Source: an uncultured Rikenellaceae bacterium (GTDB taxonomy: Bacteria; Bacteroidota; Bacteroidia; Bacteroidales; Rikenellaceae). Taken from it: a stretch of DNA of 64,000 nucleotides. The stretch spans positions 1 through 64,000 of the forward strand of contig CALUND010000016.1 in the NCBI GenBank assembly GCA_944321925.1, in the 5' to 3' direction. This document shows, piece after piece, positions 45,926 to 55,446 of the stretch. Position 1 is the first letter of the stretch, and each line of letters opens with the position of its first letter. The notes beneath the pieces were generated by a model, which made no database searches, was not told the DNA's origin, and saw nothing but the letters and a program-made list of their open reading frames with translations. The translations under genes were made by a program, and so were the position numbers.

Positions 45926-47716
45926 TCAATAGCGATAATGTTCGGCTTTGTAGGGACCCTCTTGCTTTACGCCGATGTAGTCGGCCTGTTTCTTGGTCAG
46001 TCGGGTCAGGTGTACGCCGATGGTTTCGAGGTGGAGGCGTGCCACCTCTTCATCGAGCAGCTTGGGCAGACGCGTCACTCCGATCTCCCGTTTGCCGCGG
46101 GTGGACCAAAGGTCCATCTGGGCGAGGGTCTGGTTGGTGAACGAGTTGCTCATCACGAAGGAGGGGTGTCCGGTTGCACAGCCTAGGTTGACCAGACGTC
46201 CTTCGGCCAGCACGAAAATGGAGTGGCCGTCGGGGAAGGTGAACCGATCGACCTGCGGTTTGATGTTGGTCTTGACGATGCCTTCGCATTTTTCCAGCCG
46301 GTCCATCTGAATTTCGTTGTCGAAGTGGCCGATGTTGCAGACGATCGACTGATCGCGCATCGCCTGCATGTGTTCGAGGGTGATGATGTCGCAGTTGCCG
46401 GTTGTCGTTACGTAGATATTTCCCTCGGGCAGAGCCTCCTCGACCGTCTTCACTTCGAAACCCTCCATGGCGGCCTGCAGGGCGCAGATCGGGTCGATCT
46501 CCGTAACGATTACACGTGCTCCGTAGCTCTTCATGCTGCGGGCGCATCCCTTGCCCACATCGCCATAGCCGCAGACAACCACCACTTTGCCGGCGATCAT
46601 GACGTCGGTAGCCCGTTTGATGCCGTCGGCCAGCGATTCGCGACAACCGTAAAGGTTGTCGAATTTGCTTTTGGTCACCGAGTCGTTCACGTTGATGGCC
46701 GGGAAGAGCAGTTCGCCCCGTTCCTGCATCTGGTAGAGCCGGTGGACACCGGTCGTGGTCTCTTCCGAGACGCCGTAGAGTTCGGTTACGGTGTCGTGCC
46801 ATTTGTTCGGGCTCTCCTGGAGCAGGGTGCGCAGGGTGTCGATGATCACCGACTCTTCGTAGCTCGACGGTTGCCGGTCGAGGGTTTTTGCATCGTTCTC
46901 CGCGGCATAGCCTTGGTGAACGAGCAACGTGGCATCGCCTCCGTCGTCCACGATCAGGTTGGGCCCTTTGCCTCCCGGGAAGGAGAGGGCCATGGCCGTG
47001 CACCACCAATATTCGGGAAGCGTCTCGCCTTTCCACGCAAAGACCGGAACGCCCGCCTTTGCGATGGCGGCTGCCGCATGATCCTGCGTGGAGAAGATGT
47101 TGCAACTGCACCAGCGTACGTCGGCTCCCAGTTCGACGAGCGTCTCGATCAGAACGGCGGTTTGGATCGTCATGTGGAGCGAACCCATGATGCGGGCGCC
47201 TTGCAGCGGTTTCTGGGGCCCGTATTTTTTGCGCAGAGCCATGAGACCCGGCATCTCGTGCTGGGCGATTTCGATCTCTTTGCGTCCCCATTCGGCCAGT
47301 GAAAGATCGGCCACCTTGTAGGGTAAGTTGTTGTCGATAAACATATCGGTTTGCGAATTAAAATATTTTAAGATCTCTTCTTTGTCTTTTTCGATCTGTT
47401 GTTTGAGCGCCTCGGTCGATGCGAACTTTCGTTCCGGACGGATCAGTCGGAGCATCTCGACGGTGATTTGTCGGCCGTAGAGGTCTCCGTCGTAGTCGAA
47501 CAGGTGGATCTCCAGTTTGCGTCTTCCGTTCTCTTCCACCGAGGGGCGCACGCCGAGATTGGCCATGCCGGAGTAGCTTTTCCCGTCGATGCGTGTACGT
47601 ATGGCGTAGACTCCGTTCGGCGTATCGATCTCTTTTCCGACCGGAATGTTGGCTGTCGGGAATCCCAACCTCCGTCCCAGTTTTCTACCTTCGTCGACCA
47701 CTCCCCGTATCTCCAT
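45926..47716 (-). CDS. ahcY: Riboflavin kinase domain fused in frame to S-adenosylhomocysteinase
   Basis: One 596-aa frame. Residues 1-118 are a complete riboflavin kinase domain: 'GFPTAN' (18-23), 'NGVYAIR', '[13 protein letters not shown]', catalytic Glu69 in '[14 protein letters not shown]'. The FAD-synthetase half of a normal RibF is missing. From Met125 (codon 47342-47344) follows a full-length 472-aa SAH hydrolase: '[18 protein letters not shown]', NAD loop '[13 protein letters not shown]', C-terminal 'KAEHYRY'. The second enzyme splits S-adenosylhomocysteine. Translation may also start at Met125, giving an ordinary AhcY. The frame starts 1 nt after the AI-2E transporter stop. It is either a true fusion or a lost stop codon at the end of the kinase. 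Confidence 0.85.
   Translation of the reverse strand: MEIRGVVDEGRKLGRRLGFPTANIPVGKEIDTPNGVYAIRTRIDGKSYSGMANLGVRPSVEENGRRKLEIHLFDYDGDLYGRQITVEMLRLIRPERKFASTEALKQQIEKDKEEILKYFNSQTDMFIDNNLPYKVADLSLAEWGRKEIEIAQHEMPGLMALRKKYGPQKPLQGARIMGSLHMTIQTAVLIETLVELGADVRWCSCNIFSTQDHAAAAIAKAGVPVFAWKGETLPEYWWCTAMALSFPGGKGPNLIVDDGGDATLLVHQGYAAENDAKTLDRQPSSYEESVIIDTLRTLLQESPNKWHDTVTELYGVSEETTTGVHRLYQMQERGELLFPAINVNDSVTKSKFDNLYGCRESLADGIKRATDVMIAGKVVVVCGYGDVGKGCARSMKSYGARVIVTEIDPICALQAAMEGFEVKTVEEALPEGNIYVTTTGNCDIITLEHMQAMRDQSIVCNIGHFDNEIQMDRLEKCEGIVKTNIKPQVDRFTFPDGHSIFVLAEGRLVNLGCATGHPSFVMSNSFTNQTLAQMDLWSTRGKREIGVTRLPKLLDEEVARLHLETIGVHLTRLTKKQADYIGVKQEGPYKAEHYRY
47342..47371 (-). other. Junction of kinase and SAH hydrolase frames
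   Basis: On the minus strand this AT-rich stretch encodes 'LKYFNSQTD' before Met125. It looks like a former untranslated leader. One extra T in the T4 run (plus-strand A run 47360-47363) would create a TAA right after 'LKYF', so the fusion depends on this run length. Confidence 0.6.
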
Positions 47717-47717
47717 G

Positions 47718-48809
47718 TCACATCTTTTCGGTCAGTTTCTGCACCACGCGGAAGCGATTGAAAAACTCCTTGGCAAAAACTCGGATTACGTTGTAGGACG
47801 GAATGGCGATCAGCATGCCCAGGACGCCGCCGATACTGCCTGCGGCGAGGATTACGATGAAAATCTCGAGCGGATGAGCCTTCACGCTGTTGGAATAGAG
47901 TACGGGTTGGAGCACCACATTGTCGAGCAGTTGGGAGGCGGCGACCGTACCTCCGACGATGAGCAGCATGTCGAAAGGCGATGCTGCGCCGATCGGTGAG
48001 AGCATGCCGATGAAGATGCAGATGCAGGCGGCGATCAGCGGACCGATGTAGGGGATCACATTGAGTACGCCGACGATCATTCCGAGGAAGAAGGCGTTGG
48101 CGGGACCCATGCCGAAGAGCAGCAGTACGACGGATACCAGCGTGAACAGGATCGTCGATTCGGCCAGGATACCGGTGAAATAGCGGATCAGGAGTCGGGT
48201 AATCGACTCCATGGCATGGCGGATGTTCTGTTCGTAACGGCGAGGGGCCAGCGTGACGATCATCTCCGTGAAAAGGTTGTCTTCCTTGAGGAAAAAGAAG
48301 GTGATGAACGTGATGGAGAACAGGGCTACGGCCGTATCGCCGATGACCGAGACGATAGAGCCGACCAGTTGGTTGATTACGTTCAGATTGAGTGCCTCTT
48401 TTACGGCGGCGAGCAGGGCTCCCGTGAGGGAGAAGTCGCCTTCGATCGAGAGGGTGTCGCGGATGAAGTTTTGCAGCCGGACAAGCGGTTCCGTGAAGGA
48501 GTCGGAGAGCATCCAGGCCTCCAGCGTCGAGAGTTCGTGGAGTTTGCTGGCTATCAGCGGGATGAAGGTGACGAAGAATGCCACGATGACAATCCACATG
48601 ATGAGCAGGGTCATCAGGGACGCTGCCCAGCGGGGAAGATGTTTTTGTCCGAGTCGGATGCGAACCAGTTTCTCCATGAGCGGCTTGCCGATGATGGCCA
48701 AGACGGCAGCAACCAGCATGTAGGCCACGATATCGCGGAAATACCAGATGAGAAACACCCCTACAGCCGTAGCGATGAGTCCGATCAGATATTTGGGAAT
48801 CTTGTTCAT
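47718..48809 (-). CDS. AI-2E family transporter (TerC/YdiK-like permease)
   Basis: This 363-aa integral membrane protein has about eight hydrophobic segments. The family arrangement is clear: two segments at 8-45, one at 62-90, a soluble stretch (about 95-150), then the conserved C-terminal half with '[21 protein letters not shown]' and '[11 protein letters not shown]'. Members export autoinducer-2 or act as Na+/H+ antiporters, and the substrate cannot be told here. It lies 30 nt after psd, and its stop codon is 1 nt from the ATG of the kinase fusion, suggesting coupled translation. Confidence 0.87.
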   Translation of the reverse strand: MNKIPKYLIGLIATAVGVFLIWYFRDIVAYMLVAAVLAIIGKPLMEKLVRIRLGQKHLPRWAASLMTLLIMWIVIVAFFVTFIPLIASKLHELSTLEAWMLSDSFTEPLVRLQNFIRDTLSIEGDFSLTGALLAAVKEALNLNVINQLVGSIVSVIGDTAVALFSITFITFFFLKEDNLFTEMIVTLAPRRYEQNIRHAMESITRLLIRYFTGILAESTILFTLVSVVLLLFGMGPANAFFLGMIVGVLNVIPYIGPLIAACICIFIGMLSPIGAASPFDMLLIVGGTVAASQLLDNVVLQPVLYSNSVKAHPLEIFIVILAAGSIGGVLGMLIAIPSYNVIRVFAKEFFNRFRVVQKLTEKM

Positions 48810-48839
48810 TGGTGAATCTGTGCCGGGTTCGTATCGGAA

Positions 48840-49499
48840 TTATTTCAGGCGGGCGATGGGGGTTTGTGAGCCGGTAACTTTTTCCCCGAGGCCGACGAGT
48901 ATTTCGCAGTCGAGCGGCAGGAAGAGGTCGACCCGGCTGCCGAACTTGATGAAACCGCATTTGCGGTTCTGCTCCGCTTGTTCGCCTACGCGGGCATAGG
49001 AGACGATCCTTCGGGCCACGAGTCCGGCGACTTGTCGGAAGACTACGAGTGCATGAGGCGTTCGCACGGCGGTCGTGGTGTGCTCGTTGGCGTCGGACGA
49101 TTTGGGATGCCATGCCACCATGAATTTTCCGTGGTGATGCTTGAAGTAGGTAATCTCTCCTCCGACCGGGAACCAGTTGATATGTACGTTGGTGATCGAC
49201 ATGAAGATCGATACCTGCATGCGTCTGTCTTTGAGCACTTCCGTTTCTGTCACGTCTTCGCAGACGACCACCGTGCCATCGCAGGGGGAGTAGACGAGCC
49301 GATCATCGGTCACATGCGGACGATCCGGTTCGCGGAAAAAGGCGATGATGAAGCCCCAGCCGACGAGTGCCAGGCCCCATACGACAACCCAGGTCCAGGA
49401 GGGGGCGTGACGCAGCAGAAAGCAGAGTGCAACGGCCACTATGGCAAAGACGGCACCCGCTATGGGAATTATCGTGGATCCTTCTTTATTGATTTTCAT
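48840..49499 (-). CDS. psd: Phosphatidylserine decarboxylase (short, pyruvoyl type)
   Basis: This 219-aa enzyme converts phosphatidylserine to phosphatidylethanolamine. Two membrane segments cover about 10-55. 'FFREPDRPHVTDDRLVYSPCDG' and 'MSITNVHINWFP' are conserved. Self-cleavage would occur at Gly187-Ser188 in 'GFIKFGSRVDLFLP', making the pyruvoyl group. It lies 34 nt after cdsA, which supplies CDP-diacylglycerol for the step upstream. The cdsA-psd pairing is typical of Bacteroidetes. Confidence 0.92.
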   Translation of the reverse strand: MKINKEGSTIIPIAGAVFAIVAVALCFLLRHAPSWTWVVVWGLALVGWGFIIAFFREPDRPHVTDDRLVYSPCDGTVVVCEDVTETEVLKDRRMQVSIFMSITNVHINWFPVGGEITYFKHHHGKFMVAWHPKSSDANEHTTTAVRTPHALVVFRQVAGLVARRIVSYARVGEQAEQNRKCGFIKFGSRVDLFLPLDCEILVGLGEKVTGSQTPIARLK

Positions 49500-49533
49500 C
49501 TCTCAAACGAACAGTTGGGGTGAGTCGGATTTG

Positions 49534-50394
49534 TTATAGATATATGGCGTAGAGGATAAAACAGAGGAAGACGAACGGCGAAGCGAGAATGAGCGCATCG
49601 AAACGGTCGAGGAACCCGCCGTGTCCCGGAAGTATGTTTCCGGAATCTTTGACTCCGGCGGAGCGTTTGAAGAGCGATTCGATGAGGTCGCCCGATACGC
49701 TCGACAGTGCGGCAATCACTCCGATGACGCCCCACAGTACGAGATTCCCTCCCAGTAGATGGCCGCACAGGAGAGCCGTGCCGATGGCGCCGAGAATGCC
49801 TCCGACGAATCCTTCCCACGATTTTTTCGGAGAGATACGTTCGCACATGCGGTGTCGTCCGAGGGTAATGCCGGTGAGGTAGGCGAAAATATCGTTGGCC
49901 CAGACGATGAAGATGACGCAGAGAACACTCCACGGATTCCAACCTTCGGAGGAGACATCGCTTATCGAGGGGATTATCAGGAGCAACGCCATGGGCAGAG
50001 CCACATAGAGGACGCCGAGCAACGTTGTGGCGATGTTGCCGATCGGATTGGGTCGGTTGCGGAAGATCTCCAGAATGAGGATGCCGAACAGAAGCGCCAG
50101 ACCGAACAGTGCTCCGTACAGGAAAAACGCAAACGTTTCATGGCCAAAGGCGTCGGTGAACGCTACGGCACTGAGCAGAACCAGCAATACGCCGGCCACT
50201 GTACCTGTGATCTGTTGGGGGTACGATCCGGTGGCTTTTGCCAGACGATAGAATTCGTTCATGGCTCCGATCGTGATTCCCAGGATAAGTAACAGGTAAG
50301 TCTGTACCGAAGCCAGTGTAAAACCGAGCACCACGGCAAGCAGAACGGCTCCGCTGGCTGTCCGGATCAATAAATTGCGGCTCTTCTCGTTCAT
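49534..50394 (-). CDS. cdsA: Phosphatidate cytidylyltransferase (CDP-diacylglycerol synthase)
   Basis: This 286-aa inner-membrane enzyme makes CDP-diacylglycerol from phosphatidate and CTP. It has about eight membrane segments, and the family signature lies at the C-terminus: 'SGDLIESLFKRSAGVKDSG' followed by 'LPGHGGFLDRFDAL' with the metal-binding Asp residues. It sits 6 nt after ftsH and upstream of psd, forming a phospholipid segment of the operon. Confidence 0.95.
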   Translation of the reverse strand: MNEKSRNLLIRTASGAVLLAVVLGFTLASVQTYLLLILGITIGAMNEFYRLAKATGSYPQQITGTVAGVLLVLLSAVAFTDAFGHETFAFFLYGALFGLALLFGILILEIFRNRPNPIGNIATTLLGVLYVALPMALLLIIPSISDVSSEGWNPWSVLCVIFIVWANDIFAYLTGITLGRHRMCERISPKKSWEGFVGGILGAIGTALLCGHLLGGNLVLWGVIGVIAALSSVSGDLIESLFKRSAGVKDSGNILPGHGGFLDRFDALILASPFVFLCFILYAIYL

Positions 50395-50400
50395 GGTCTG

Positions 50401-52431
50401 TCAGGCTTCGGGCGAGGTTTCCGGTTCTGAGGTCTCGGCCGACTCTATTTCAGGCTCTTTTTTCAGGGCTGCTTCCTGCTGCTCCTTGAGGATATCCTTG
50501 CGTCGTTTGCCGAAAATTTCTTCGAGGTCTTCGGTGAAAACCACCTCTTTCTCCAACAGCCGTTCGGCCAGTTTCGTGAGCCCTTCGCGGTGTTCGAGGA
50601 TGACGTTTTCCGCCATGCGGTATGCTTCGTCGATGATTCCTTTGGCTTCGTTGTCGATCTGTTGGGCGGTCATTTCGCTGTAGGGCTTGGTGAGCGCCAT
50701 TTCGTTTTGGCCGGTCGAGTCGTAGAAGCTGAGGTTGCCCACTTTCTCGCTCATACCGAAATAGGCCACCATGGCATAAGCCTGTTTGGTGACCCGCTCC
50801 AGGTCGTTCAGCGCACCGGTCGAGATGCGTCCGAAATTGATCTGTTCGGAGACTCGTCCTCCGAGAGTGGCAGCCAGTTCGTCCATCATCTGTTCGCGGG
50901 TGGTGATTTGCCGCTCTTCCGGCAGGTACCAGGCAGCGCCCAGCGCTTTGCCCCGCGGGATAATCGTGACCTTGATCAACGGGTTGGCGTGTTCCAACAT
51001 CCAGCTCACTGTGGCGTGACCCGCTTCGTGATAGGCGATGGTTCGTTTCTCTTCGGCCGTGATGATTTTGTTTTTCCGTTCCAGGCCGCCGACGATGCGG
51101 TCGATCGCACTGAGGAAGTCGTCTTTGTCGATGGCGCTTTTGTTGCCGCGAGCCGCAATCAGGGCCGCTTCGTTGCAGACATTGGCGATGTCGGCGCCGG
51201 AGAATCCGGGGGTTTGGCGAGCCAGGAAACTACGGTCGAGGTCCGGTACGATTTTCAGTCCCTTCAGGTGGACGTTGAAGATCTCTTCCCGTTCTTTGAT
51301 GTCGGGCAGACCCACCTCGATCTGTCGGTCGAAACGTCCCGCACGCATCAGTGCTTTGTCGAGGATGTCGGCCCGGTTCGTCGCAGCCAGAACGATGACC
51401 CCTGCATTCGTTCCGAAACCGTCCATCTCGGTGAGCAGCTGGTTGAGCGTGTTTTCCCGTTCGTCGTTGCCGGAGAATCCTGTATTTTTGCCGCGGGCCC
51501 GGCCGATGGCGTCGATCTCGTCGATGAAGACGATGCAGGGGGCTTTCTCTTTGGCCTGCCGGAAGAGATCGCGGACGCGCGATGCGCCCACGCCGACGAA
51601 CATCTCCACGAAATCGGAACCGCTGATCGAGAGGAACGGTACGTTGGCTTCACCGGCAACAGCTTTGGCCAGGAGGGTCTTGCCGGTTCCCGGAGGACCC
51701 ACGAGCAGGGCCCCTTTCGGAATTTTTCCGCCCAGTTCGCGGTATTTCTGGGGATTCTTGAGGAAATCGACGATCTCCATGATCTCCACTTTGGCCTCTT
51801 CGAGTCCGGCCACGTCTTTGAACGTCACGTTGACGGCGGTCTCTTTGTCGAAGACCTGTGCTTTAGCCTTGCCGACATTGAAGATTCCGGCATTGCCCCC
51901 TCCAGCGCCCCCTTGCGACATGCTGCGCATGATGAAGATCCAGACGCCGATGATCAACACCCAGGGCAGGAGTGAAACGAGCAGGTCGGACCAGACATTA
52001 CGCCGATTCTCGTAGGTGAGCGGGATGTCCTGTCCGTATTTGGCCTTGGCAGCGTCGAGGTCTTGTCGGAAGGTGTCGACCGACCCGATGTTGAATGTGA
52101 ATTGCGCCCCTTCCTGCGGGATGTATTTATACTCTTTTTCCTGGCGGTATTTCTCTATCGCCTCTTTCTTGAGCGATACTTCGGCAATCTCTTTGTTGAC
52201 GACGTTGATTTTCGCCACGTCGCCTTCGCTGATCATCTTCTCGATGGTATTCCAGTCGGAGGTGACGGCGACTTGGTTATCGCCGATGATGTACCATCCC
52301 ACAATGATGGCCGCAATGACCATCCATCCCCAGAAGAAGGGGTTCCTGGGTTTCATCGTGGGCATGGGTTGCCGTCCGCCGGGCTCTTTACCCGGCATGT
52401 TGTTTCGGTTGTTTCGAATATTGTTTGCCAT
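50401..52431 (-). CDS. ftsH: ATP-dependent zinc metalloprotease FtsH
   Basis: This is a 676-aa hexameric membrane AAA+ protease. Two membrane segments (about 32-50 and 150-168) flank a periplasmic domain. Walker A GPPGTGKT is at 245-252, Walker B '[10 protein letters not shown]' near 301-310, the second region of homology '[20 protein letters not shown]' follows, and the zinc motif HEAGH is at 468-472. It degrades membrane and soluble proteins such as misassembled subunits. It starts 3 nt after rsfS, the conserved Bacteroidetes order. Confidence 0.97.
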   Translation of the reverse strand: MANNIRNNRNNMPGKEPGGRQPMPTMKPRNPFFWGWMVIAAIIVGWYIIGDNQVAVTSDWNTIEKMISEGDVAKINVVNKEIAEVSLKKEAIEKYRQEKEYKYIPQEGAQFTFNIGSVDTFRQDLDAAKAKYGQDIPLTYENRRNVWSDLLVSLLPWVLIIGVWIFIMRSMSQGGAGGGNAGIFNVGKAKAQVFDKETAVNVTFKDVAGLEEAKVEIMEIVDFLKNPQKYRELGGKIPKGALLVGPPGTGKTLLAKAVAGEANVPFLSISGSDFVEMFVGVGASRVRDLFRQAKEKAPCIVFIDEIDAIGRARGKNTGFSGNDERENTLNQLLTEMDGFGTNAGVIVLAATNRADILDKALMRAGRFDRQIEVGLPDIKEREEIFNVHLKGLKIVPDLDRSFLARQTPGFSGADIANVCNEAALIAARGNKSAIDKDDFLSAIDRIVGGLERKNKIITAEEKRTIAYHEAGHATVSWMLEHANPLIKVTIIPRGKALGAAWYLPEERQITTREQMMDELAATLGGRVSEQINFGRISTGALNDLERVTKQAYAMVAYFGMSEKVGNLSFYDSTGQNEMALTKPYSEMTAQQIDNEAKGIIDEAYRMAENVILEHREGLTKLAERLLEKEVVFTEDLEEIFGKRRKDILKEQQEAALKKEPEIESAETSEPETSPEA

Positions 52432-52434
52432 AAA

Positions 52435-52785
52435 TTATTCTTCGCTTTCGTAATGGGTGGCGGGAGCGTCGGCCCACAGTTCTTCGAGCCGATAGAAATC
52501 GCGGAGTTCGGTTTGGAAGATATGAACCACCACGTCGACGTAGTCCATGGCGATCCAGAGCGCATTGCCCGCTCCGTCCACGTGCCAAACCTTTTGCCCC
52601 AATTCTTGCTCCACTTTCTCTTCGATACCTGCGGCGATGGCGCCCACCTGTGTGGTGGAATCGGCGTGACAAATCACGAAATAGGAGGTGATGGCTCCCT
52701 CTACTCCGGTGAGGTCGAGCGATATGATTTTCTTCCCTTTTTTGTCTTTGATTGCTTCTACAATGGTTTCCAGCAATTTATCCAT
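52435..52785 (-). CDS. rsfS: Ribosomal silencing factor RsfS
   Basis: This 116-aa protein of the RsfS/Iojap family binds ribosomal protein uL14 and blocks subunit joining in starvation. Key stretches are 'KIISLDLTGVEGAITSYFVICHADSTTQV', 'VWHVDGAGNALWIAMDYVDVVVHIF' and 'YRLEELWADAP'. It is the first gene of a leftward operon with ftsH, cdsA, psd, an AI-2E transporter and the kinase::AhcY frame. A -7 box lies just upstream. Confidence 0.95.
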   Translation of the reverse strand: MDKLLETIVEAIKDKKGKKIISLDLTGVEGAITSYFVICHADSTTQVGAIAAGIEEKVEQELGQKVWHVDGAGNALWIAMDYVDVVVHIFQTELRDFYRLEELWADAPATHYESEE

Positions 52786-52813
52786 AAGTATTTTCTGCCT
52801 GCGTTTAAGAATA

Positions 52814-52821
52814 CAAAGGTA
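52814..52821 (-). promoter_or_regulatory. -7 box of the rsfS-ftsH-cdsA-psd operon
   Basis: TACCTTTG on the minus strand, 28 nt before the rsfS ATG at 52785. Confidence 0.55.
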
Positions 52822-52843
52822 CTAAATATAAACAAATTTCTTG

Positions 52844-52882
52844 CAAAAAAATTGCGCAATTGTTCTGAAGCAATTGCGCAAT
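52844..52882 (-). terminator. oxyR terminator
   Basis: A perfect 12-bp stem ATTGCGCAATTG / CAATTGCGCAAT with an 8-nt loop is followed on the minus strand by a T7 tract. It lies 22 nt past the oxyR stop. Confidence 0.9.
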
Positions 52883-52904
52883 CGAATGGAGAGAGCTCCG
52901 GATC

Positions 52905-53798
52905 TTATTTGAGAGGGGCTGTCTCCAGGATGGCATCGCGCAGGGCGGTGATGATCGAATGTTTTACGTAGGTGCGGCGTACTGCGAGGGCAATCTTACG
53001 CGAAGCTGCTCCTTTGGCCAGCGTCTTGAGTTGTGCCCGGCGTTCCGCGGGGATGAATTCGGTGGCCATTTCGGGGAGAATGGTCATGCTGTCCGTGCAG
53101 TCGACGATATGCATCAGCGTGTCGAGCGATCCGCTCTCGAAATGGTAATGGTTGTGGGTCGTGCGTCGTCCCTGGCAGAGTTCGAGTACCTGATCGCGCA
53201 GGCAGTGGCCCTCGGAGAGCAGCACCAGGTGGCGGGGATCGATCTCTTCGATGCGGATGTTGCTCCGTTCGTAGAGGTCGTTGGCCGGAGATACATAGGC
53301 GTAGAACCGGTCGTTGAAGAGTTCGTATTCCATGATACCCTCTCGGGTGGTTCCTCCCGATACGAGTGCGGCGTCGAGCATGTCGTGTTCCAGGGCCGTG
53401 CAGATATCTGAAGTCTCCATTTCGCGGATTTCGAGCTCCACTTTGGGATAGCCGGCGATGAATCCGGGAATGAATTTATGGAGCAGGTAGGGGGCGATCG
53501 TGGGGATGACACCCAGCCGGAGCACTCCCGTGACTTCGCCTTTGAGTTCGTTGACCGATTCGCGTACGTAGTTGTAGGCCTTGATCGCTTCGCGGGCGTT
53601 GCGGATGACCACCTCTCCGATTTCGGTCGGGATGACCGGTTTTTTCGTGCGGTCGAGCAGCACGACACCGAGCTCCTCTTCGAGGTTTTTGATCTGCATG
53701 CTCAGCGAGGGCTGGGTTACGAAACAGTGTTCGGATGCGATGGAGAAACTGCCGCAGTTGGCTACGGCAAGCAGGTATTCGAGTTGAACGATGGTCAT
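52905..53798 (-). CDS. oxyR: Redox-sensing LysR-type regulator OxyR
   Basis: This 297-aa protein has a winged helix at 1-60 ('QLEYLLAVANCGSFSIASEH', 'VTQPSLSMQIKNLEEELG') and a LysR effector domain. The peroxide-sensing cysteines are at 199 and 208 in 'EGHCLRDQVLELC', the same numbers as in E. coli OxyR. It activates peroxide-defence genes on disulfide formation. The ATG at 53798 gives the standard N-terminus. The 13-codon longer frame is unlikely. No catalase or ahpC gene adjoins it. Confidence 0.94.
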   Translation of the reverse strand: MTIVQLEYLLAVANCGSFSIASEHCFVTQPSLSMQIKNLEEELGVVLLDRTKKPVIPTEIGEVVIRNAREAIKAYNYVRESVNELKGEVTGVLRLGVIPTIAPYLLHKFIPGFIAGYPKVELEIREMETSDICTALEHDMLDAALVSGGTTREGIMEYELFNDRFYAYVSPANDLYERSNIRIEEIDPRHLVLLSEGHCLRDQVLELCQGRRTTHNHYHFESGSLDTLMHIVDCTDSMTILPEMATEFIPAERRAQLKTLAKGAASRKIALAVRRTYVKHSIITALRDAILETAPLK

Positions 53799-54099
53799 GG
53801 ATGGGCTGTACTTATAATGCAGTACAAATATTATCAATTTTTTCTATATTTCCAAACGATATCCATTTTTTTAGAAGAATCCGGATTGCGGAGTGGCTTT
53901 TGGCGAATGGTCTGAGTACGATTCCGTTCGGGAACGGTCGGAGAGACTCCTCTGTTGGAAAGAGTATGGACATCATGGGATGCCCCTCGGTCGGCAGGGT
54001 GTACGGAAATTGCCGCAGCTCTTGTTCGGATGTGGTCGTTGGGGGCGTAATTTCGGTTGTCGCTACGGATGGCAACCGTACCACCGGAAGAGGAAACGG
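53799..54099. other. Gap between rarA and oxyR
   Basis: About 300 bases with the oxyR promoter region at its left side. A loosely matching ATATTTG is at 53825-53831 on the minus strand, but there is no good -7 box. No supported gene or terminator hairpin. Confidence 0.45.
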
Positions 54100-55374
54100 C
54101 TAATATTTTCCTTTCCAGAGGGTCTGGATGCGTTCGGCAATCTTCGCTTCCGAGGGATTCTGTCGGTTCGGTTCGTAGAATCGTTTGCCGATCAGCCCCT
54201 CGGGCATGAATTCGAGGTTGACGAAACTGCCCTCGTAATCGTGGGCGTATTTGTAATCTTTCCCGTAGTCGAGCTCTTTCATCAGTTTGGTCGGGGCGTT
54301 GCGTATCTGGAGCGGTACGGGCCGGTTGGTCGTGTCGTTGTTGACGAACTGGAGCGCACGGTTGATGGCCATGTAGGCCGAGTTGCTTTTTGGGGATGTG
54401 GCCAGGTAGATGGTCGTTTCGGCCAACGGTATGCGGGCTTCGGGCATGCCGATCTTGTGTACCGTGTCGAAACAGGCGTTGGCCAGCAACAGGGCATTCG
54501 GGTTGGCCAGTCCGATGTCTTCCGAGGCGAGGACCACCAGCCGTCGGGCGATGAACCGGGGCTCTTCGCCTCCGGCCAGCATGCGGGCGAGGTAGTAGAT
54601 GGCGGCATTCGGATCGCTGCCTCGGACGCTTTTGATGAAGGCCGAGATCACGTCGTAGTGTTGTTCGCCGTTTTTGTCGTATAGTGCGATGTTCTGTTGC
54701 AGGCATTCGGTCACCGTCTGGTCCGAGATGGTGATCTCTCCTTCGGTCGATGCGGCAAGAATGTCGATGATGTTGAGCAGTTTGCGGGCATCGCCTCCGG
54801 AGAAGCGGAAGAGGGCTTCGGTCTCTTCCACTTTTACGTGACGGGAGGCGAGGAGGGTGTCGTTGCGAATGGCCCGGTCGAGGAGGGTTTGCAGGTCGTT
54901 GTCGTCCATGGCTTTCAGCACGTAGACCTGACAACGGGAGAGCAGCGGGGAGATCACCTCGAACGAGGGATTTTCCGTGGTCGCGCCGATCAGCGTGACG
55001 ATTCCCTGTTCGACGGCTCCGAGCAGCGAATCTTGTTGACTTTTGTTGAAGCGGTGGATCTCATCGATGAAGAGAAACGGAGAGGGCGAATCGAAAAAAC
55101 GTTGTTTTTTCGCCTTTTCGATCACTTCGCGCACCTCCTTGACCCCGGAGCTGACGGCCGAGAGGGTGAAAAAGGGGCGGTTGAGTTGACTGGCGACCAA
55201 TTTGGCCAGGGTCGTTTTGCCTACGCCCGGCGGACCCCACAGGATGAACGACGGGACATTGCCTGTTTCCAGAAACCGACGGAATACGCCTCCCTTGCCG
55301 ACCAGATGGCTCTGGCCGATGTAGTCGTCGATGGTTTGCGGACGGAGCCTTTCGGCCAGGGGGATGTTACTCAT
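54100..55374 (-). CDS. rarA: Replication-associated recombination ATPase RarA (MgsA)
   Basis: This 424-aa AAA+ ATPase is related to clamp loaders and acts at stalled replication forks. Walker A GPPGVGKT is at 47-54, Walker B 'LFIDEIHRFNKSQQD' follows, then 'GATTENPSFEVISPLLSRC' (sensor/arginine finger), and a C-terminal tetramerisation domain with 'GSDPNAAIYYLARMLAGGEEPRFIARRLV'. The start at 55374 is supported by a -7 box only 25 nt upstream. It is a single gene. Confidence 0.95.
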   Translation of the reverse strand: MSNIPLAERLRPQTIDDYIGQSHLVGKGGVFRRFLETGNVPSFILWGPPGVGKTTLAKLVASQLNRPFFTLSAVSSGVKEVREVIEKAKKQRFFDSPSPFLFIDEIHRFNKSQQDSLLGAVEQGIVTLIGATTENPSFEVISPLLSRCQVYVLKAMDDNDLQTLLDRAIRNDTLLASRHVKVEETEALFRFSGGDARKLLNIIDILAASTEGEITISDQTVTECLQQNIALYDKNGEQHYDVISAFIKSVRGSDPNAAIYYLARMLAGGEEPRFIARRLVVLASEDIGLANPNALLLANACFDTVHKIGMPEARIPLAETTIYLATSPKSNSAYMAINRALQFVNNDTTNRPVPLQIRNAPTKLMKELDYGKDYKYAHDYEGSFVNLEFMPEGLIGKRFYEPNRQNPSEAKIAERIQTLWKGKY

Positions 55375-55398
55375 GATGCGTCTGCCTTCGCGTGTAGG

Positions 55399-55406
55399 CA
55401 AAGGTA
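55399..55406 (-). promoter_or_regulatory. rarA promoter -7 box
   Basis: TACCTTTG on the minus strand, 24 nt upstream of the ATG. This rules out the longer in-frame start at 55401. Confidence 0.6.
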
Positions 55407-55446
55407 AGAATTTTTGTCGTGTTTCGCTACGGTTCCGGGGTGGGGG

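Noticed and set aside
45572..45932. Several short rightward frames before the SAH hydrolase terminator
   Set aside because: They overlap each other in different frames, and the longer one runs through a terminator hairpin.
53812..54084. 90-aa leftward frame between rarA and oxyR
   Set aside because: It overlaps the expected oxyR promoter, has a low-complexity Thr/Pro start and no family resemblance.
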